64,000 nt of DNA from Pseudooceanicola sp. HF7 (GCF_011806405.1 NZ_JAATOW010000007.1:88502-152501); one strand, 5' to 3'. Positions 18,095 through 27,155 are shown, numbered from the stretch's first letter. Notes: a model not told the origin generated them from the letters alone. Translations and numbers: made by a program.

Positions 18095-18742
18095 ATGCCC
18101 TTTGCCCTTCCGGATGCACGCACCATCCATCCCATCACCCTGCAGGACGGCACGCCCCACGCCGGCACCGTCTTCCTGAAAGCCGTCATCGACCATCCGC
18201 AGATCACGGTGGGCGATTTCACCTATGCCTCGGATTTCGACCCGCCGGAGCCCCACGGCTGGGCCGCGCGCCTCGCGCCCTATCTCTTCGACTTCTCCCA
18301 AGACCGGCTGGTGATCGGAAAGTTCTGCCAGATCGCCCATGGCACCCGCTTCCTGGGCGCCTCGGCCAATCATGAGACACGCGGCCTCTCGACCTTTCCC
18401 TTTTCGGTCTTCGATCCCCAGACCCTGCCGGGCTACCAGCCCGACACCCGCGACATGATCATCGGCAATGACGTCTGGTTCGGCCATGGCGCAACCGTGC
18501 TGGCCGGGGCGCGGATCGGAAACGGGGTGATCGTGGGGGCAGGGGCCGTGGTGCGGGGAATAATCCCCGATTACGCGGTCGTCACGGGTAACCCGGCCCG
18601 CGTCGCGAAAATGCGCTTCTCACCGCAAGAGGTCGCGACCCTCAACAACCTGGCCTGGTGGGACTGGCCGCCCGAGCAGATCGCCCTGGCCCGACCGGCC
18701 CTGGGAGAGGGCGACGTCGCGGCGCTGGCCAAGCTCGCCTGA
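18095..18742 (+). CDS. CatB/Vat-like hexapeptide O-acetyltransferase
   Basis: A 215-residue xenobiotic acetyltransferase (CatB/Vat group), a left-handed beta-helix trimer that transfers acetyl from acetyl-CoA to a hydroxyl group. The probable catalytic histidine is His93 in ASANHETRGLSTFPF. Hexapeptide repeats follow in IIGNDVWFGHGATVLAG and ARIGNGVIVGAGAVV, then VVTGNPARVAKMRF and a C-terminal WWDWPPEQI helix. Close families include chloramphenicol type B and streptogramin acetyltransferases, but many relatives act on sugars, so resistance is not proven. The upstream leader and hairpin suggest induction by ribosome stalling. Confidence 0.88.
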   Translation: MPFALPDARTIHPITLQDGTPHAGTVFLKAVIDHPQITVGDFTYASDFDPPEPHGWAARLAPYLFDFSQDRLVIGKFCQIAHGTRFLGASANHETRGLSTFPFSVFDPQTLPGYQPDTRDMIIGNDVWFGHGATVLAGARIGNGVIVGAGAVVRGIIPDYAVVTGNPARVAKMRFSPQEVATLNNLAWWDWPPEQIALARPALGEGDVAALAKLA

Positions 18743-18777
18743 TCTTCTTCTTGCCGGAAAAACTCAGGGGGGAAGGC

Positions 18778-18826
18778 AGGCCGCCCCCCAGGGGGGGACG
18801 GCCTGGCGGGGGGGGCAGCCCCCCCC
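18778..18826. terminator. two G/C homopolymer hairpins between convergent genes
   Basis: First hairpin 18778-18804: AGGCCG/CGGCCT plus a C6/G6 stem with a minimal loop. Second hairpin 18808-18826: eight G, CAG loop, eight C. Both lie between the stop codons of the acetyltransferase (18742) and the sulP gene (18840) and could end transcription from either side. Confidence 0.6.
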
Positions 18827-18839
18827 TTCGCCCCTGTCT

Positions 18840-20468
18840 TCAGTGACCGCCCAGGATGCCGGTGCGCACGCCGTAGTCCACGGCAAGCTCGTATTCCGGG
18901 TCATCGGAGCTGTCGATCATCAGGTGACCGGCCTTCTTCAGCAGGTCATGGCAGTTGCGGCTGAGGTGGCGCAGCTGGATCCTCTTGCCTTCGGCCTCGT
19001 ATTTCGCGGCCACGGATTCAATGGCCTGCAGGGCCGATTGGTCGACCACGCGGCTGGCCTGGAAATCGATGATCACCAGCGCGGGGTCGCCGCTCACGTC
19101 GAAGAGCTCCGCGAAACCGTCCGAAGAGCCGAAGAAGAGCGGGCCGTTCACCTGGTAGACCTTGGCACCCTCGGGGCTGACGTAGGTCGTGGCGTAGATG
19201 CGGCGGGCGTTGTTCCAGGCATAGGCCAGGGCAGAGACGATCACCCCGATCACCACGGCCGTGGCCAGGTCCGTCAGAACTGTCACGATGGTCACCAGCA
19301 CGATTACCACCGCATCGGTCAGCGGCACGCGGCGCATGATCTTGAAGGAGTTCCAGGCGAAGGTCCCGATCACCACCATGAACATCACGCCCACCAGCGC
19401 TGCCAGCGGGATCTGCTCGATCAGCGGCGCGGCGAACAGGATGAAGCCCAGCAGACAGAGCGCCGCGAAGATCCCCGCGATCCGCGTCCGCCCGCCCGAG
19501 TTCACGTTGATCATCGACTGGCCGATCATTGCACAGCCGCCCATGCCGCCGAACAGGCCGGTCACCACGTTGGCCGCGCCCTGGGCCACGCATTCCTGGC
19601 TGGCCCCGCCGCGCTGGCCGGTGATCTCACCCACCAGGTTCAGGGTCAGCAGGCTCTCGATCAGGCCGACTGCGGCCATGATCAGCGCATAGGGCAGCAC
19701 GATCTGCAGCGTCTCCAGGGTGAAGGGCACCATGGGGATGTGGAAGCTGGGCAGCCCCCCGGCGATAGAGGCCATGTCCCCCACGCGCGGCACGTCCAGC
19801 CCGAAGACGATCACGATGAAGGCGGTGATGGCGATACCGGCCAGCGGGGCCGGGATGATCCGCGTCACGCGCGGGATGTAATGGATGATCGCCATGGTCA
19901 GGGCGACAAGGCCCAGCATGATCATCAGCGGCCCGCCGGACAGCCATTCGCCCCCCGTGGCACCATGTCCGCCCACTTCGGCGGTGCCCGGCACCTTGAA
20001 CTGGGTCAGCTGCGCCAGGAAGATCACGATGGCCAGCCCGTTCACGAAGCCCAGCATCACCGGGTGCGGCACCAGCCGGATGAACTTGCCCCATCGCATG
20101 AAGCCCACGAAGATCTGGATGATCCCCATGACCACCACGGCGGCAAACAGGTATTCCACCCCGTGCTGGGCCACCAGCGCGACGATCACCACCGCGATGG
20201 CCCCCGTCGCCCCGGAGATCATGCCGGGCCGGCCGCCCAGGATCGCCGTGATCAACCCGATGATGAAAGCGGCATAAAGCCCGACCAGCGGGTTGACCCC
20301 GGCGACAAAGGCAAAGGCCACGGCCTCGGGCACAAGGGCCAGAGCCACAGTCAGGCCGGAGAGCAGCTCGATCCGCACCCGATCAATGCTCAGCCCCTCC
20401 GTCGGGGAGAGCCGGAGATCCGGCAAGGTGATCCGTTCGGCGAAGGCCGAGAAGCTAGGCTTGGGCAT
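18840..20468 (-). CDS. SulP family anion transporter with STAS domain
   Basis: SulP-type permease of 542 residues: about 10-12 membrane segments forming the transport core (VALALVPEAVAFAFVAGVNPLVGLYAAF near the N-terminus, GGMGGCAMIGQSMINVNSGGRTR in the middle) and a C-terminal cytoplasmic STAS domain of about 100 residues (GPLFFGSSDGF, VDQSALQAIE). Members carry sulfate, bicarbonate or other anions; the ion is not evident here. The ATG at 20468 was chosen because the 63 upstream in-frame codons are basic and unlike the family. Confidence 0.92.
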   Translation of the reverse strand: MPKPSFSAFAERITLPDLRLSPTEGLSIDRVRIELLSGLTVALALVPEAVAFAFVAGVNPLVGLYAAFIIGLITAILGGRPGMISGATGAIAVVIVALVAQHGVEYLFAAVVVMGIIQIFVGFMRWGKFIRLVPHPVMLGFVNGLAIVIFLAQLTQFKVPGTAEVGGHGATGGEWLSGGPLMIMLGLVALTMAIIHYIPRVTRIIPAPLAGIAITAFIVIVFGLDVPRVGDMASIAGGLPSFHIPMVPFTLETLQIVLPYALIMAAVGLIESLLTLNLVGEITGQRGGASQECVAQGAANVVTGLFGGMGGCAMIGQSMINVNSGGRTRIAGIFAALCLLGFILFAAPLIEQIPLAALVGVMFMVVIGTFAWNSFKIMRRVPLTDAVVIVLVTIVTVLTDLATAVVIGVIVSALAYAWNNARRIYATTYVSPEGAKVYQVNGPLFFGSSDGFAELFDVSGDPALVIIDFQASRVVDQSALQAIESVAAKYEAEGKRIQLRHLSRNCHDLLKKAGHLMIDSSDDPEYELAVDYGVRTGILGGH

Positions 20469-20683
20469 AATGGGTCCTGGGGGTTGTCTTGCTGATTTCC
20501 TGATCGTGCCGCCCGGATAGCCTGTTTGCCGCATCGCGGCAAGTTTACCGGGCCGTTTCGCCCCTTCCGTTGCCCTGAAACCCCTTTCCTGCAAGCGGTC
20601 GGGCAATTCCGTTGCGGCCCGGCACTCGCCACGGCACAAATGCATCACGGCAGGCAAGACAGCAGGGAAGGCAGGGGCGCGTC

Positions 20684-21607
20684 ATGGCAAAGTTGAAGCT
20701 GGCGGTGATCGGCGGATCGGGCATCTACGATATCGACGGGCTGGAAGGGGCCGCCTGGCAGCAGGTCGATACGCCCTGGGGCGATCCCTCTGACCAGATC
20801 CTGACCGGGCGCCTGGGTGGGCTCGACCTGGCCTTCCTGCCACGCCACGGCCGAGGCCATGTCCACGCGCCCACCGATGTGCCCTACCGCGCCAATATCG
20901 ACGCGCTGAAACGGCTTGGCGTGACCCATGCGCTCTCCGTCTCGGCCTGCGGGTCGTTCCGGGAAGAGATGGCGCCGGGGGATTTCGTGCTGGTCGACCA
21001 GTTCATCGACCGCACCGTGAACCGGGAGAAAAGCTTCTTCTCCTCGGGCCTCGTCGCCCATGTCTCCATGGCGCATCCGGTCTGCGCGGACCTCGCGGCG
21101 GCGGCGGCCCGGGCCGCCCGTCAGGCCGGTGTCACCGTGCACGAAGGCGGCACCTACCTGGCGATGGAGGGGCCGCAGTTCTCCACCCTGGCGGAAAGCC
21201 GGATGTACCGCGAAAGCTGGGGCTGCGACGTGATCGGCATGACCAACATGCCCGAAGCCAAGCTCGCCCGGGAAGCAGAGCTGCATTACGCCTCTGTCGC
21301 CATGGTCACGGATTACGACAGCTGGCACCCGGATCACGGCGCAGTGGATATCAAGGACATCGTGAAGGTGCTGCAGGGCAACGCCGCCCGGGCGCGCCAG
21401 ATGGTCCACAACCTTGCGGCGATCATGATGGGGCATGATCCGGCAGCGGAGGCGGAGCAAAGCGCCCCCCTCAACCCGGTCAGCTGCGCCACGGGCTGCG
21501 GCACGGCGCTGGACTACGCCATCCTTACCGCACCGGACAAGCGCGCCCCCAAGCTGAAGGCAAAGCTGGACGCGGTGGCCGGGCGGCTGCTCGACAAACC
21601 CCGCTGA
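20684..21607 (+). CDS. mtnP: S-methyl-5'-thioadenosine phosphorylase
   Basis: MTA phosphorylase (307 residues), which splits methylthioadenosine into adenine and methylthioribose-1-phosphate. PNP/MTAP family 2 motifs are clear: AVIGGSGIYDIDG at the N-terminus, FLPRHGRGH, the EGGTYLAMEGPQFSTLAESR nucleoside site and GMTNMPEAKLAREAELHYAS. The adenine it releases is the substrate of apt 1 kb downstream, so the two act in sequence. The ATG at 20684 follows a purine-rich AGGGAAGG. Confidence 0.95.
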   Translation: MAKLKLAVIGGSGIYDIDGLEGAAWQQVDTPWGDPSDQILTGRLGGLDLAFLPRHGRGHVHAPTDVPYRANIDALKRLGVTHALSVSACGSFREEMAPGDFVLVDQFIDRTVNREKSFFSSGLVAHVSMAHPVCADLAAAAARAARQAGVTVHEGGTYLAMEGPQFSTLAESRMYRESWGCDVIGMTNMPEAKLAREAELHYASVAMVTDYDSWHPDHGAVDIKDIVKVLQGNAARARQMVHNLAAIMMGHDPAAEAEQSAPLNPVSCATGCGTALDYAILTAPDKRAPKLKAKLDAVAGRLLDKPR

Positions 21608-21727
21608 CAGGACCCGCTTCAGGCCCTGCAACGGGCACCGTGACGGGCGCCTGACGCAGCGTTAATCTGTGGCCCGAAGTATGCTACCCTGACGTGCATT
21701 CGTTCATGCATTTACAGGAGAGAGCAC

Positions 21728-22573
21728 ATGACCAAGGGCCAGATCCGCGTCCTGCAACGCAAGCTTGCAGAGCTCAGCCTTTACACGGGCAAGATCGACG
21801 GCATCGTCGGAAACAAGACCCTGGGCGCCATGGCCCGGGCCTTTGCCAAGCTGGACATCCCCTTGCCGCCGTCCTTCGAGGGCTGGAACAAGACCCGCCG
21901 CACCACCGCCTTCCTGCAAGCCTACGCCCTGTCCGAAGGGATCGAGGCGGGCGTGGTCGATGGCCTCTGGGGGCCGCAGACCGATTTCGCCTGGGTCTCC
22001 CTTGAGATGAAGCTGGCAACCGGCAAGATCCGCCAGTTCCGCGACGAGACCCCCGAGACCATCGGCAATCCGGGCGGCTTTCCCACCGAAACGCGATCGC
22101 AACAGGATCTGGTGAAGTTCTACGGCAAGCCCGGCACCCCGGATCGCAAATTCCAGCCCCCGATGGTGCGGGTCAGCCTGCCCTGGAAGATGAAGCTCGC
22201 CTGGGACAAGCGCAACAGCCGTTCCTTCCTCTGGGCGCATGAGAAATGCGCCGACAGCTTGGGCAGGGTCCTGCAACGGATCGACGGCGCCTATAGCGAC
22301 GCGCAGAAAAGCGAGCTGGGGATCGACCTTTTCGGAGGGGATTACGCCCCGCGCAAGATGAAGGGGGCCAATCGCGCCTCTCTGCATTCCTGGGGCATCG
22401 CCTATGATTTCGACCCCGAGCGCAACGGCTTGGACGCCACCCGGCTGACCGCGCGCCTGGCCCAGCCCGATGCCATCCCCTTCTGGGAAGCCTGGGAGGC
22501 AGAGGGCTGGTATTCCCTCGGACGGATGCGGAATTTCGACTTCATGCATGTCCAGGCGGCCCACAGGCTATAA
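21728..22573 (+). CDS. endolysin-like protein: peptidoglycan-binding plus M15-type peptidase domain
   Basis: A 281-residue protein with no signal peptide. The N-terminus (about 1-90) contains two stretches like peptidoglycan-binding repeats (LYTGKIDGIVGNKTLGAM and EAGVVDGLWGPQT). The C-terminal half carries an M15 (VanY/endolysin-like) zinc pattern: SLHSWGIAYDFD near residue 220 and FDFMHVQ near the end, giving H-x6-D and a distal His. The fold would cleave peptidoglycan peptides. The cytoplasmic layout is as in phage endolysins, but no phage genes surround it. AGGAGAG lies just before the ATG. It sits between mtnP and apt. Confidence 0.75.
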   Translation: MTKGQIRVLQRKLAELSLYTGKIDGIVGNKTLGAMARAFAKLDIPLPPSFEGWNKTRRTTAFLQAYALSEGIEAGVVDGLWGPQTDFAWVSLEMKLATGKIRQFRDETPETIGNPGGFPTETRSQQDLVKFYGKPGTPDRKFQPPMVRVSLPWKMKLAWDKRNSRSFLWAHEKCADSLGRVLQRIDGAYSDAQKSELGIDLFGGDYAPRKMKGANRASLHSWGIAYDFDPERNGLDATRLTARLAQPDAIPFWEAWEAEGWYSLGRMRNFDFMHVQAAHRL

Positions 22574-22645
22574 ACGGCGTGACATTCGGCCCCTGTCTTG
22601 GCACCAAGGCCCGGTTTGATGTTGCACAGCCGAAAGGACGCTGCC

Positions 22646-23188
22646 GTGAAGGGCCAGGTGAAGACAGTCAGGGACTATATCCGCACCATTCCGGACTTTC
22701 CGCATGAAGGGATCCTGTTCCGGGATGTCACCACGCTTCTGGCCGACCCGCGCGGGCTGCGCCTGGCGGTCGACCAGCTGCTGCATCCCTATGCCGGCCA
22801 GCCCATCGACAAGGTCGTCGGGCTTGAGGCGCGCGGATTCATCCTGGGCGGCGCCATCGCGCACCAGCTGGGCAAGGGCTTCGTGCCGATCCGCAAGAAG
22901 GGCAAGCTGCCCGGCGCGACCATCGGGGAAAGCTACACGCTGGAATACGGCGAAGCCTCGGTCGAGATCCACAATGACGCCATCCAACCCGGAGAGAAGA
23001 TCCTCCTGGTTGATGACCTGCTGGCGACCGGCGGCACGGCAGAGGCCGGGATCAAGCTGATCGAGCGCCTGGGCGGAGAGATCATGGGCTGCGCCTTCAT
23101 CATCGACCTGCCGGAACTGGGCGGCAAGCAGCGGCTGACCGACATGGGCATGGATATCCATATCCTGTGTGAGTTCGAAGGCCTTTGA
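22646..23188 (+). CDS. apt: adenine phosphoribosyltransferase
   Basis: Apt (180 residues) makes AMP from adenine and PRPP. Type I PRTase features: [16 protein letters not shown] at the N-terminus, [14 protein letters not shown], and the PRPP loop [17 protein letters not shown]. The GTG at 22646 has GAAAGGA 7-8 bases upstream and gives the usual length; an in-frame start 16 codons earlier adds an unconserved stretch. It recycles adenine released by MtnP upstream. Confidence 0.95.
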   Translation: MKGQVKTVRDYIRTIPDFPHEGILFRDVTTLLADPRGLRLAVDQLLHPYAGQPIDKVVGLEARGFILGGAIAHQLGKGFVPIRKKGKLPGATIGESYTLEYGEASVEIHNDAIQPGEKILLVDDLLATGGTAEAGIKLIERLGGEIMGCAFIIDLPELGGKQRLTDMGMDIHILCEFEGL

Positions 23189-23505
23189 CGTCGGAGTGCC
23201 GCGCGGAATTTTCGCGCGGCGGCCGGAAAACAGCCAAGACGTAAGGAAGCCTTAAGTCCTCTGGGGCTAGACATGGGTACCGGCTTTCAAGCCGGGCCTG
23301 CTTGCACAGTTCCCTCGGGGACAATCATCGCGTCCTGCCACTTCCCCCCTCGGCAGGGCGCGATTTTTTTGGCCTGCGCCACGGGTGGCCGCGCCCGATC
23401 ACCCCCCTGGCGCGGGAACGCGCGGTCAGCCTGGCCCTGGACTTCGCGCAAAAGGTCCAGGCCCTGCTGGCAGAGATCGCGGCAATGACGCCGGGCTGAC
23501 GGGGT
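23189..23505 (+). ncRNA. gap after apt holding a candidate small RNA ending at 23370
   Basis: No convincing gene. A hairpin at 23198-23220 (8-bp stem GCCGCGCG) probably ends apt mRNA. Further on, 23280-23295 forms a 7-bp stem (CCGGCTT), and 23329-23362 forms a bulged stem (CGCG, then CCTGCC) with a 12-base C-rich loop, followed by ATTTTTTT: a strong plus-strand terminator with no gene immediately before it. A transcript of roughly 100 bases ending at 23370 would have a small-RNA shape. A 65-codon TTG-start reading frame (23302-23499) overlaps it and is not convincing. Confidence 0.4.
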
Positions 23506-24912
23506 TCAGCCCAGCACGGCCCCGGGGTTTAGCACGCCATGCGGGTCGAAGACCTGCTTGATCCCGCGCATCAGCTCCAGCTTCACCGGATCGCCGTATT
23601 TCGCAAGATCCGCCGCCTTCAGCCGCCCGATCCCGTGCTCCGCACTGATGGAGCCGCCATGGGCTACCACCAGGTCGTGGATCACCCCCATGACGGCCAG
23701 CTTCTGATCCGCGAACTCGGCCTTCTTGCGCCCCTTGGGCGGGAAGACGTTGTAATGCAGGTTGCCATCGCCCAGGTGCCCGAAGCAGTTCAGCCGGTAG
23801 GGGCCAAGCGCCGCGATGGCCTCCATGCCCTCGTCGATGAAACGGGGCAGGGTGGCGATGGGAACAGAGATATCGTGGCTGGAAATCGCCCCGATCTCGC
23901 GGTTGGCCTCCGGGATCATCTCCCGCAGGTTCCAGAAATCCTCCGCCTGGGCCTCGTTCTGGGCGATCAGCCCGTCGCTGACCAGCTCGGCCTCGAACCC
24001 GGCGGCAAAGATCTCTTCCATGATCTCGCCCGCGTCGGCGGCCAGCCCCAGATCCACCAGCACCATCCAGTCGGGGTGCGGATCGAAGGGGCGGCGGCGG
24101 TCCGGGAAGGTCTCTGCCAGGAAATCCAGCCCCACGCCGGAGATCAGCTCGAAGGCCGTGACCCCGTCGCCCACCCGGTCGCGGGTCAGCGCCAGCAGCT
24201 CCAGCGCCGCTGTGGGAGAGCTCACGACCATCAGCGCTACCGCCCGGTCCCGCGGCTGCGGGAAGATCTTGAAACTGGCGGCGGTGATCACCCCCAGCGT
24301 CCCTTCGGAGCCGATCAGCAGGTTGCGCAGGTCATAGCCGGTGTTGTCCTTGCGCAGCCCGGTCAGGGTGCGCATGATCCGCCCGTCCGCCAGCACGGCC
24401 TCAAGCCCCAGGCACAGCTCGCGCGTGTTGCCGTAGCGCAGCACGTTCGCCCCGCCCGCATTGGTGCCCAGCACGCCGCCCAGCCGGGCCGAGCCATGGG
24501 CCCCGAAGCTGAGCGGGAACAGCCGGTCGACCCCCCGCGCGGCATTCTGCAGCTCTTCCACGATGACGCCGGCCTCGGCGGTGATGACATTGCCCTGGGG
24601 GTCGACCTCGCGGATGCGGTTCATCCGTTCCAGCGACAGCACCAGCGGGGCAGGGCCATCGGGCATGATCTGCCCTCCGACCAGCCCGGTGCCCCCGCCA
24701 TAGGGGATGACGGGCACGCGGGCCTCGTTGGCCGCGGCCAGGACCAGGCTGACCTCTTCGGTGCTTTCCGGGGCCACGACCAGCTCTGCACGGCCCTGCC
24801 AGGCGCCGCGCGGCTCGCGGTTGTAGGGGGTGGTGTCCTCGCGGAAGGCACGGGGGGACAGGCGCGCGCGCAGGCGCTCGGCAAAGGCGGCATCGGCTGA
24901 GTGGAGTGTCAT
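23506..24912 (-). CDS. FAD-binding oxidoreductase, GlcD / D-2-hydroxyacid dehydrogenase type
   Basis: A 468-residue flavoenzyme of the VAO/GlcD class. The FAD-binding PCMH domain is marked by PVIPYGGGTGLVGGQ, the LGGVLGTNAGGANVLRYGNTRE loop and IGSEGTLGVIT. The C-terminal FAD-oxidase domain contains CFGHLGDGNLHYNVF and GGSISAEHGIGR. It oxidises a D-2-hydroxy acid such as D-lactate, glycolate or D-2-hydroxyglutarate; sequence alone does not settle which. The start overlaps the ptsP stop (ATGA), so it follows ptsP in one operon. Confidence 0.88.
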   Translation of the reverse strand: MTLHSADAAFAERLRARLSPRAFREDTTPYNREPRGAWQGRAELVVAPESTEEVSLVLAAANEARVPVIPYGGGTGLVGGQIMPDGPAPLVLSLERMNRIREVDPQGNVITAEAGVIVEELQNAARGVDRLFPLSFGAHGSARLGGVLGTNAGGANVLRYGNTRELCLGLEAVLADGRIMRTLTGLRKDNTGYDLRNLLIGSEGTLGVITAASFKIFPQPRDRAVALMVVSSPTAALELLALTRDRVGDGVTAFELISGVGLDFLAETFPDRRRPFDPHPDWMVLVDLGLAADAGEIMEEIFAAGFEAELVSDGLIAQNEAQAEDFWNLREMIPEANREIGAISSHDISVPIATLPRFIDEGMEAIAALGPYRLNCFGHLGDGNLHYNVFPPKGRKKAEFADQKLAVMGVIHDLVVAHGGSISAEHGIGRLKAADLAKYGDPVKLELMRGIKQVFDPHGVLNPGAVLG

Positions 24913-27155
24913 TTGTCCAGGGTCTTCAGGTATTTCATCACGGCCGCGCGCACGGATTGCTCGCCGTCTTCGGCGGCGCGCTCGATTTCTGCGCGCACGA
25001 CCCTCAGGTCGACTTTCATCAACAGGCTCTTCACCGGCCCGATGGAGGCCGGGCGCATCGACAACGCCCGCAGGCCCATCGCGGCCAGGCAGACCGCCTC
25101 GACCGGGCGGCCCGCGTCCTCTCCGCAGAAGCTGAGCGGGGTCTCGGTTTCCTTGCAGCGCTCGACGATGCTTTGCAGGAAAGTCAGGAAGCTGACGTTC
25201 AGCGTGTCGTAGCGCTTGCGCACGCGTTCGTTTTCCCGGTCGGCGGCAAAGAAGAACTGCTTGAGGTCATTCCCCCCGATGGAGATAAACTCCACCTCCT
25301 CGAAGAAGCGGCGCGGGGCAAAGGCCAGGCTGGGGGTTTCCAGCATGGCGCCGACCTCGATGCAGGAGGGGATGGGATGGCCAAGGATGCGCTCGCGCTC
25401 CAGGGTCTTTTCCATCTCCGCACGGGCCTGGCGGTATTCCTCGTATTGCGCCACGAAGGGGAACATCACGGTCAGGGGGCGCCCGTTGGCCGCCCGGATC
25501 AGCGCCTGAAGCTGCATCCGCATGACGCCGGGCTTGTCCAGCCCCACCCGGATCGCCCGCCAGCCAAGCGCCGGGTTGGGCTCATCGTTGGGCTTCATGT
25601 AGCTCAGCACCTTGTCCGACCCGATGTCGAGCGTGCGGAACACCACGCGCTTGCCCTTGGCATTGTCCAGCACGTGGGAATAGAGCGCCGAAAGCTCTGA
25701 CCGGGTGGGCATCCTGCTGCGGACCAGGAACTGCAGCTCCGTGCGGAACAGGCCCACGCCCTCTGCGCCGGACCCTTCCAGCGAAGGCAGATCGGCCATC
25801 AGCCCGGCATTCATCGTCAGCGTCATGCGGGTGCCGCACTTGGTGATCGCCGGCTTCTCGCGGATAGAGGCATAGACCTCCTGCGCCTGGGCCTGCATCG
25901 CGATCTTGTCGCGGAAGGCGCTCAACACGGTTTCCTCTGGCCGCAGGTGGGCCATGCCGTTGTCGCCGTCCACCATGATCAGGTCGCCGTTCAGCGCCTC
26001 GGTGGTGATGTTGTTCGCATGGATCACCAGCGGGATGGCAAGGGCGCGGGCGACGATCGCGGCATGAGAGCCGACAGAGCCTTCCTCAAGCACGATGCCC
26101 CGCAGGGAGCGCCCGTAATCCAGCAGCTCGGCCGGGCCGATGTTGCGCGCCACCAGGATCGGATCGGCGGGAATATCCGCGCCGGTTTCCTTGCCCTGGC
26201 CGGTCAGGATGCGCAGCAGGCGGTTGGACAGGTCGTCCAGGTCATGCAGCCGCTCGCGCAGGTATTGATCCGTCGCGCCGCTCAGCCGGGTGCGGGCGGC
26301 GGTCTGTTCCTTTTCCACCGCGGCCTCGGCGGAGAGGCCCCGTTCGATGTCCTCTTCCATGCGCCGCATCCAGCCCTTGGAATTGGCGAACATCCGGTAG
26401 GTTTCCAGCACCTCAAGCTGCTCTGCCCCGCCTTGCGAGGCGGTGGCCAGCATCTTGTCCACGCCCACGCGCAGGTGTTCGACGGCCTCGTGCAGGCGCT
26501 CGCGTTCCTTGACCGGATCGTCGGCGATCGGGTTGGTGATCACCACGCGCGGCTCATGCAACCAGACGTGCCCCTCTGCCGCGCCTTCCTGGACGCAGGT
26601 GCAGCGGAACATCACCGGCTTGGTGTGGCGCGCGGTCATCGGGGCGTTGTCGCCCACGAAGGCGCCCAGCTCTGCCATCTCGGCCAGCACCATGGCGACG
26701 ACTTCCAGCGCGTAGATTTCGTCTTCGGAGTATTTCCGGGCATTCTTGGATTGCACCACCAGCACGCCAAGGGTCTCTCCCAGGCGCTGGATGGGGACAC
26801 CGGCGAAGGCGGAATAGATCTCTTCACCGGTTTCGGGCATGTAGCGGAAGCCGTGTTCCTTGGGGGCGTCGGCGGTATTGACCTGCTTGCCGGTGCGCGC
26901 CACGCGGCCCACAAGCCCTTCGCCCAGGCGCATCCGCGTCTGGTGCACGGCCTCTGCCTTCAGGCCCTCGGTTGCGCAAAGCTCCAGCGTGTCGGCATCG
27001 CGGAACAGGTAGACAGAGCATACCTCGGTCCGCATCTCCTGCGCGATCAGCGCGGTGATCCGGTCAAGCCGCGCCTGCCCATGGCCGTCCTCGGCCATGA
27101 CTTCGCGCAAGCGCGCCAGCATCTGGCGGCTGTCGGTCTGAAAATTATCGCCCAT
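24909..27155 (-). CDS. ptsP: phosphoenolpyruvate--protein phosphotransferase, PTS-Ntr enzyme I
   Basis: EI-Ntr (748 residues) starts the nitrogen phosphotransferase relay by passing phosphate from PEP to NPr. An N-terminal GAF domain (about residues 20-165) is followed by the PTS enzyme I core. The phospho-accepting histidine is His364 in GSVGSHAAIVARAL. The PEP-binding barrel includes GVGLFRTELQFL, FRTLDIGSDK, PNPALGWRAIR and EFISIGGNDLKQF. The usual lysC-ptsP gene order of the group is kept. Confidence 0.96.
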   Translation of the reverse strand: MGDNFQTDSRQMLARLREVMAEDGHGQARLDRITALIAQEMRTEVCSVYLFRDADTLELCATEGLKAEAVHQTRMRLGEGLVGRVARTGKQVNTADAPKEHGFRYMPETGEEIYSAFAGVPIQRLGETLGVLVVQSKNARKYSEDEIYALEVVAMVLAEMAELGAFVGDNAPMTARHTKPVMFRCTCVQEGAAEGHVWLHEPRVVITNPIADDPVKERERLHEAVEHLRVGVDKMLATASQGGAEQLEVLETYRMFANSKGWMRRMEEDIERGLSAEAAVEKEQTAARTRLSGATDQYLRERLHDLDDLSNRLLRILTGQGKETGADIPADPILVARNIGPAELLDYGRSLRGIVLEEGSVGSHAAIVARALAIPLVIHANNITTEALNGDLIMVDGDNGMAHLRPEETVLSAFRDKIAMQAQAQEVYASIREKPAITKCGTRMTLTMNAGLMADLPSLEGSGAEGVGLFRTELQFLVRSRMPTRSELSALYSHVLDNAKGKRVVFRTLDIGSDKVLSYMKPNDEPNPALGWRAIRVGLDKPGVMRMQLQALIRAANGRPLTVMFPFVAQYEEYRQARAEMEKTLERERILGHPIPSCIEVGAMLETPSLAFAPRRFFEEVEFISIGGNDLKQFFFAADRENERVRKRYDTLNVSFLTFLQSIVERCKETETPLSFCGEDAGRPVEAVCLAAMGLRALSMRPASIGPVKSLLMKVDLRVVRAEIERAAEDGEQSVRAAVMKYLKTLDK

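Noticed and set aside
18843..20495. 550-codon plus-strand frame opposite the SulP gene
   Set aside because: The composition is a His/Asp/Gln mix typical of reverse frames of membrane proteins; the SulP reading has membrane helices and a STAS domain.
23302..23499. 65-codon TTG-start frame after apt
   Set aside because: The start has no ribosome site and the frame runs through a strong terminator; only its last 30 codons look protein-like.
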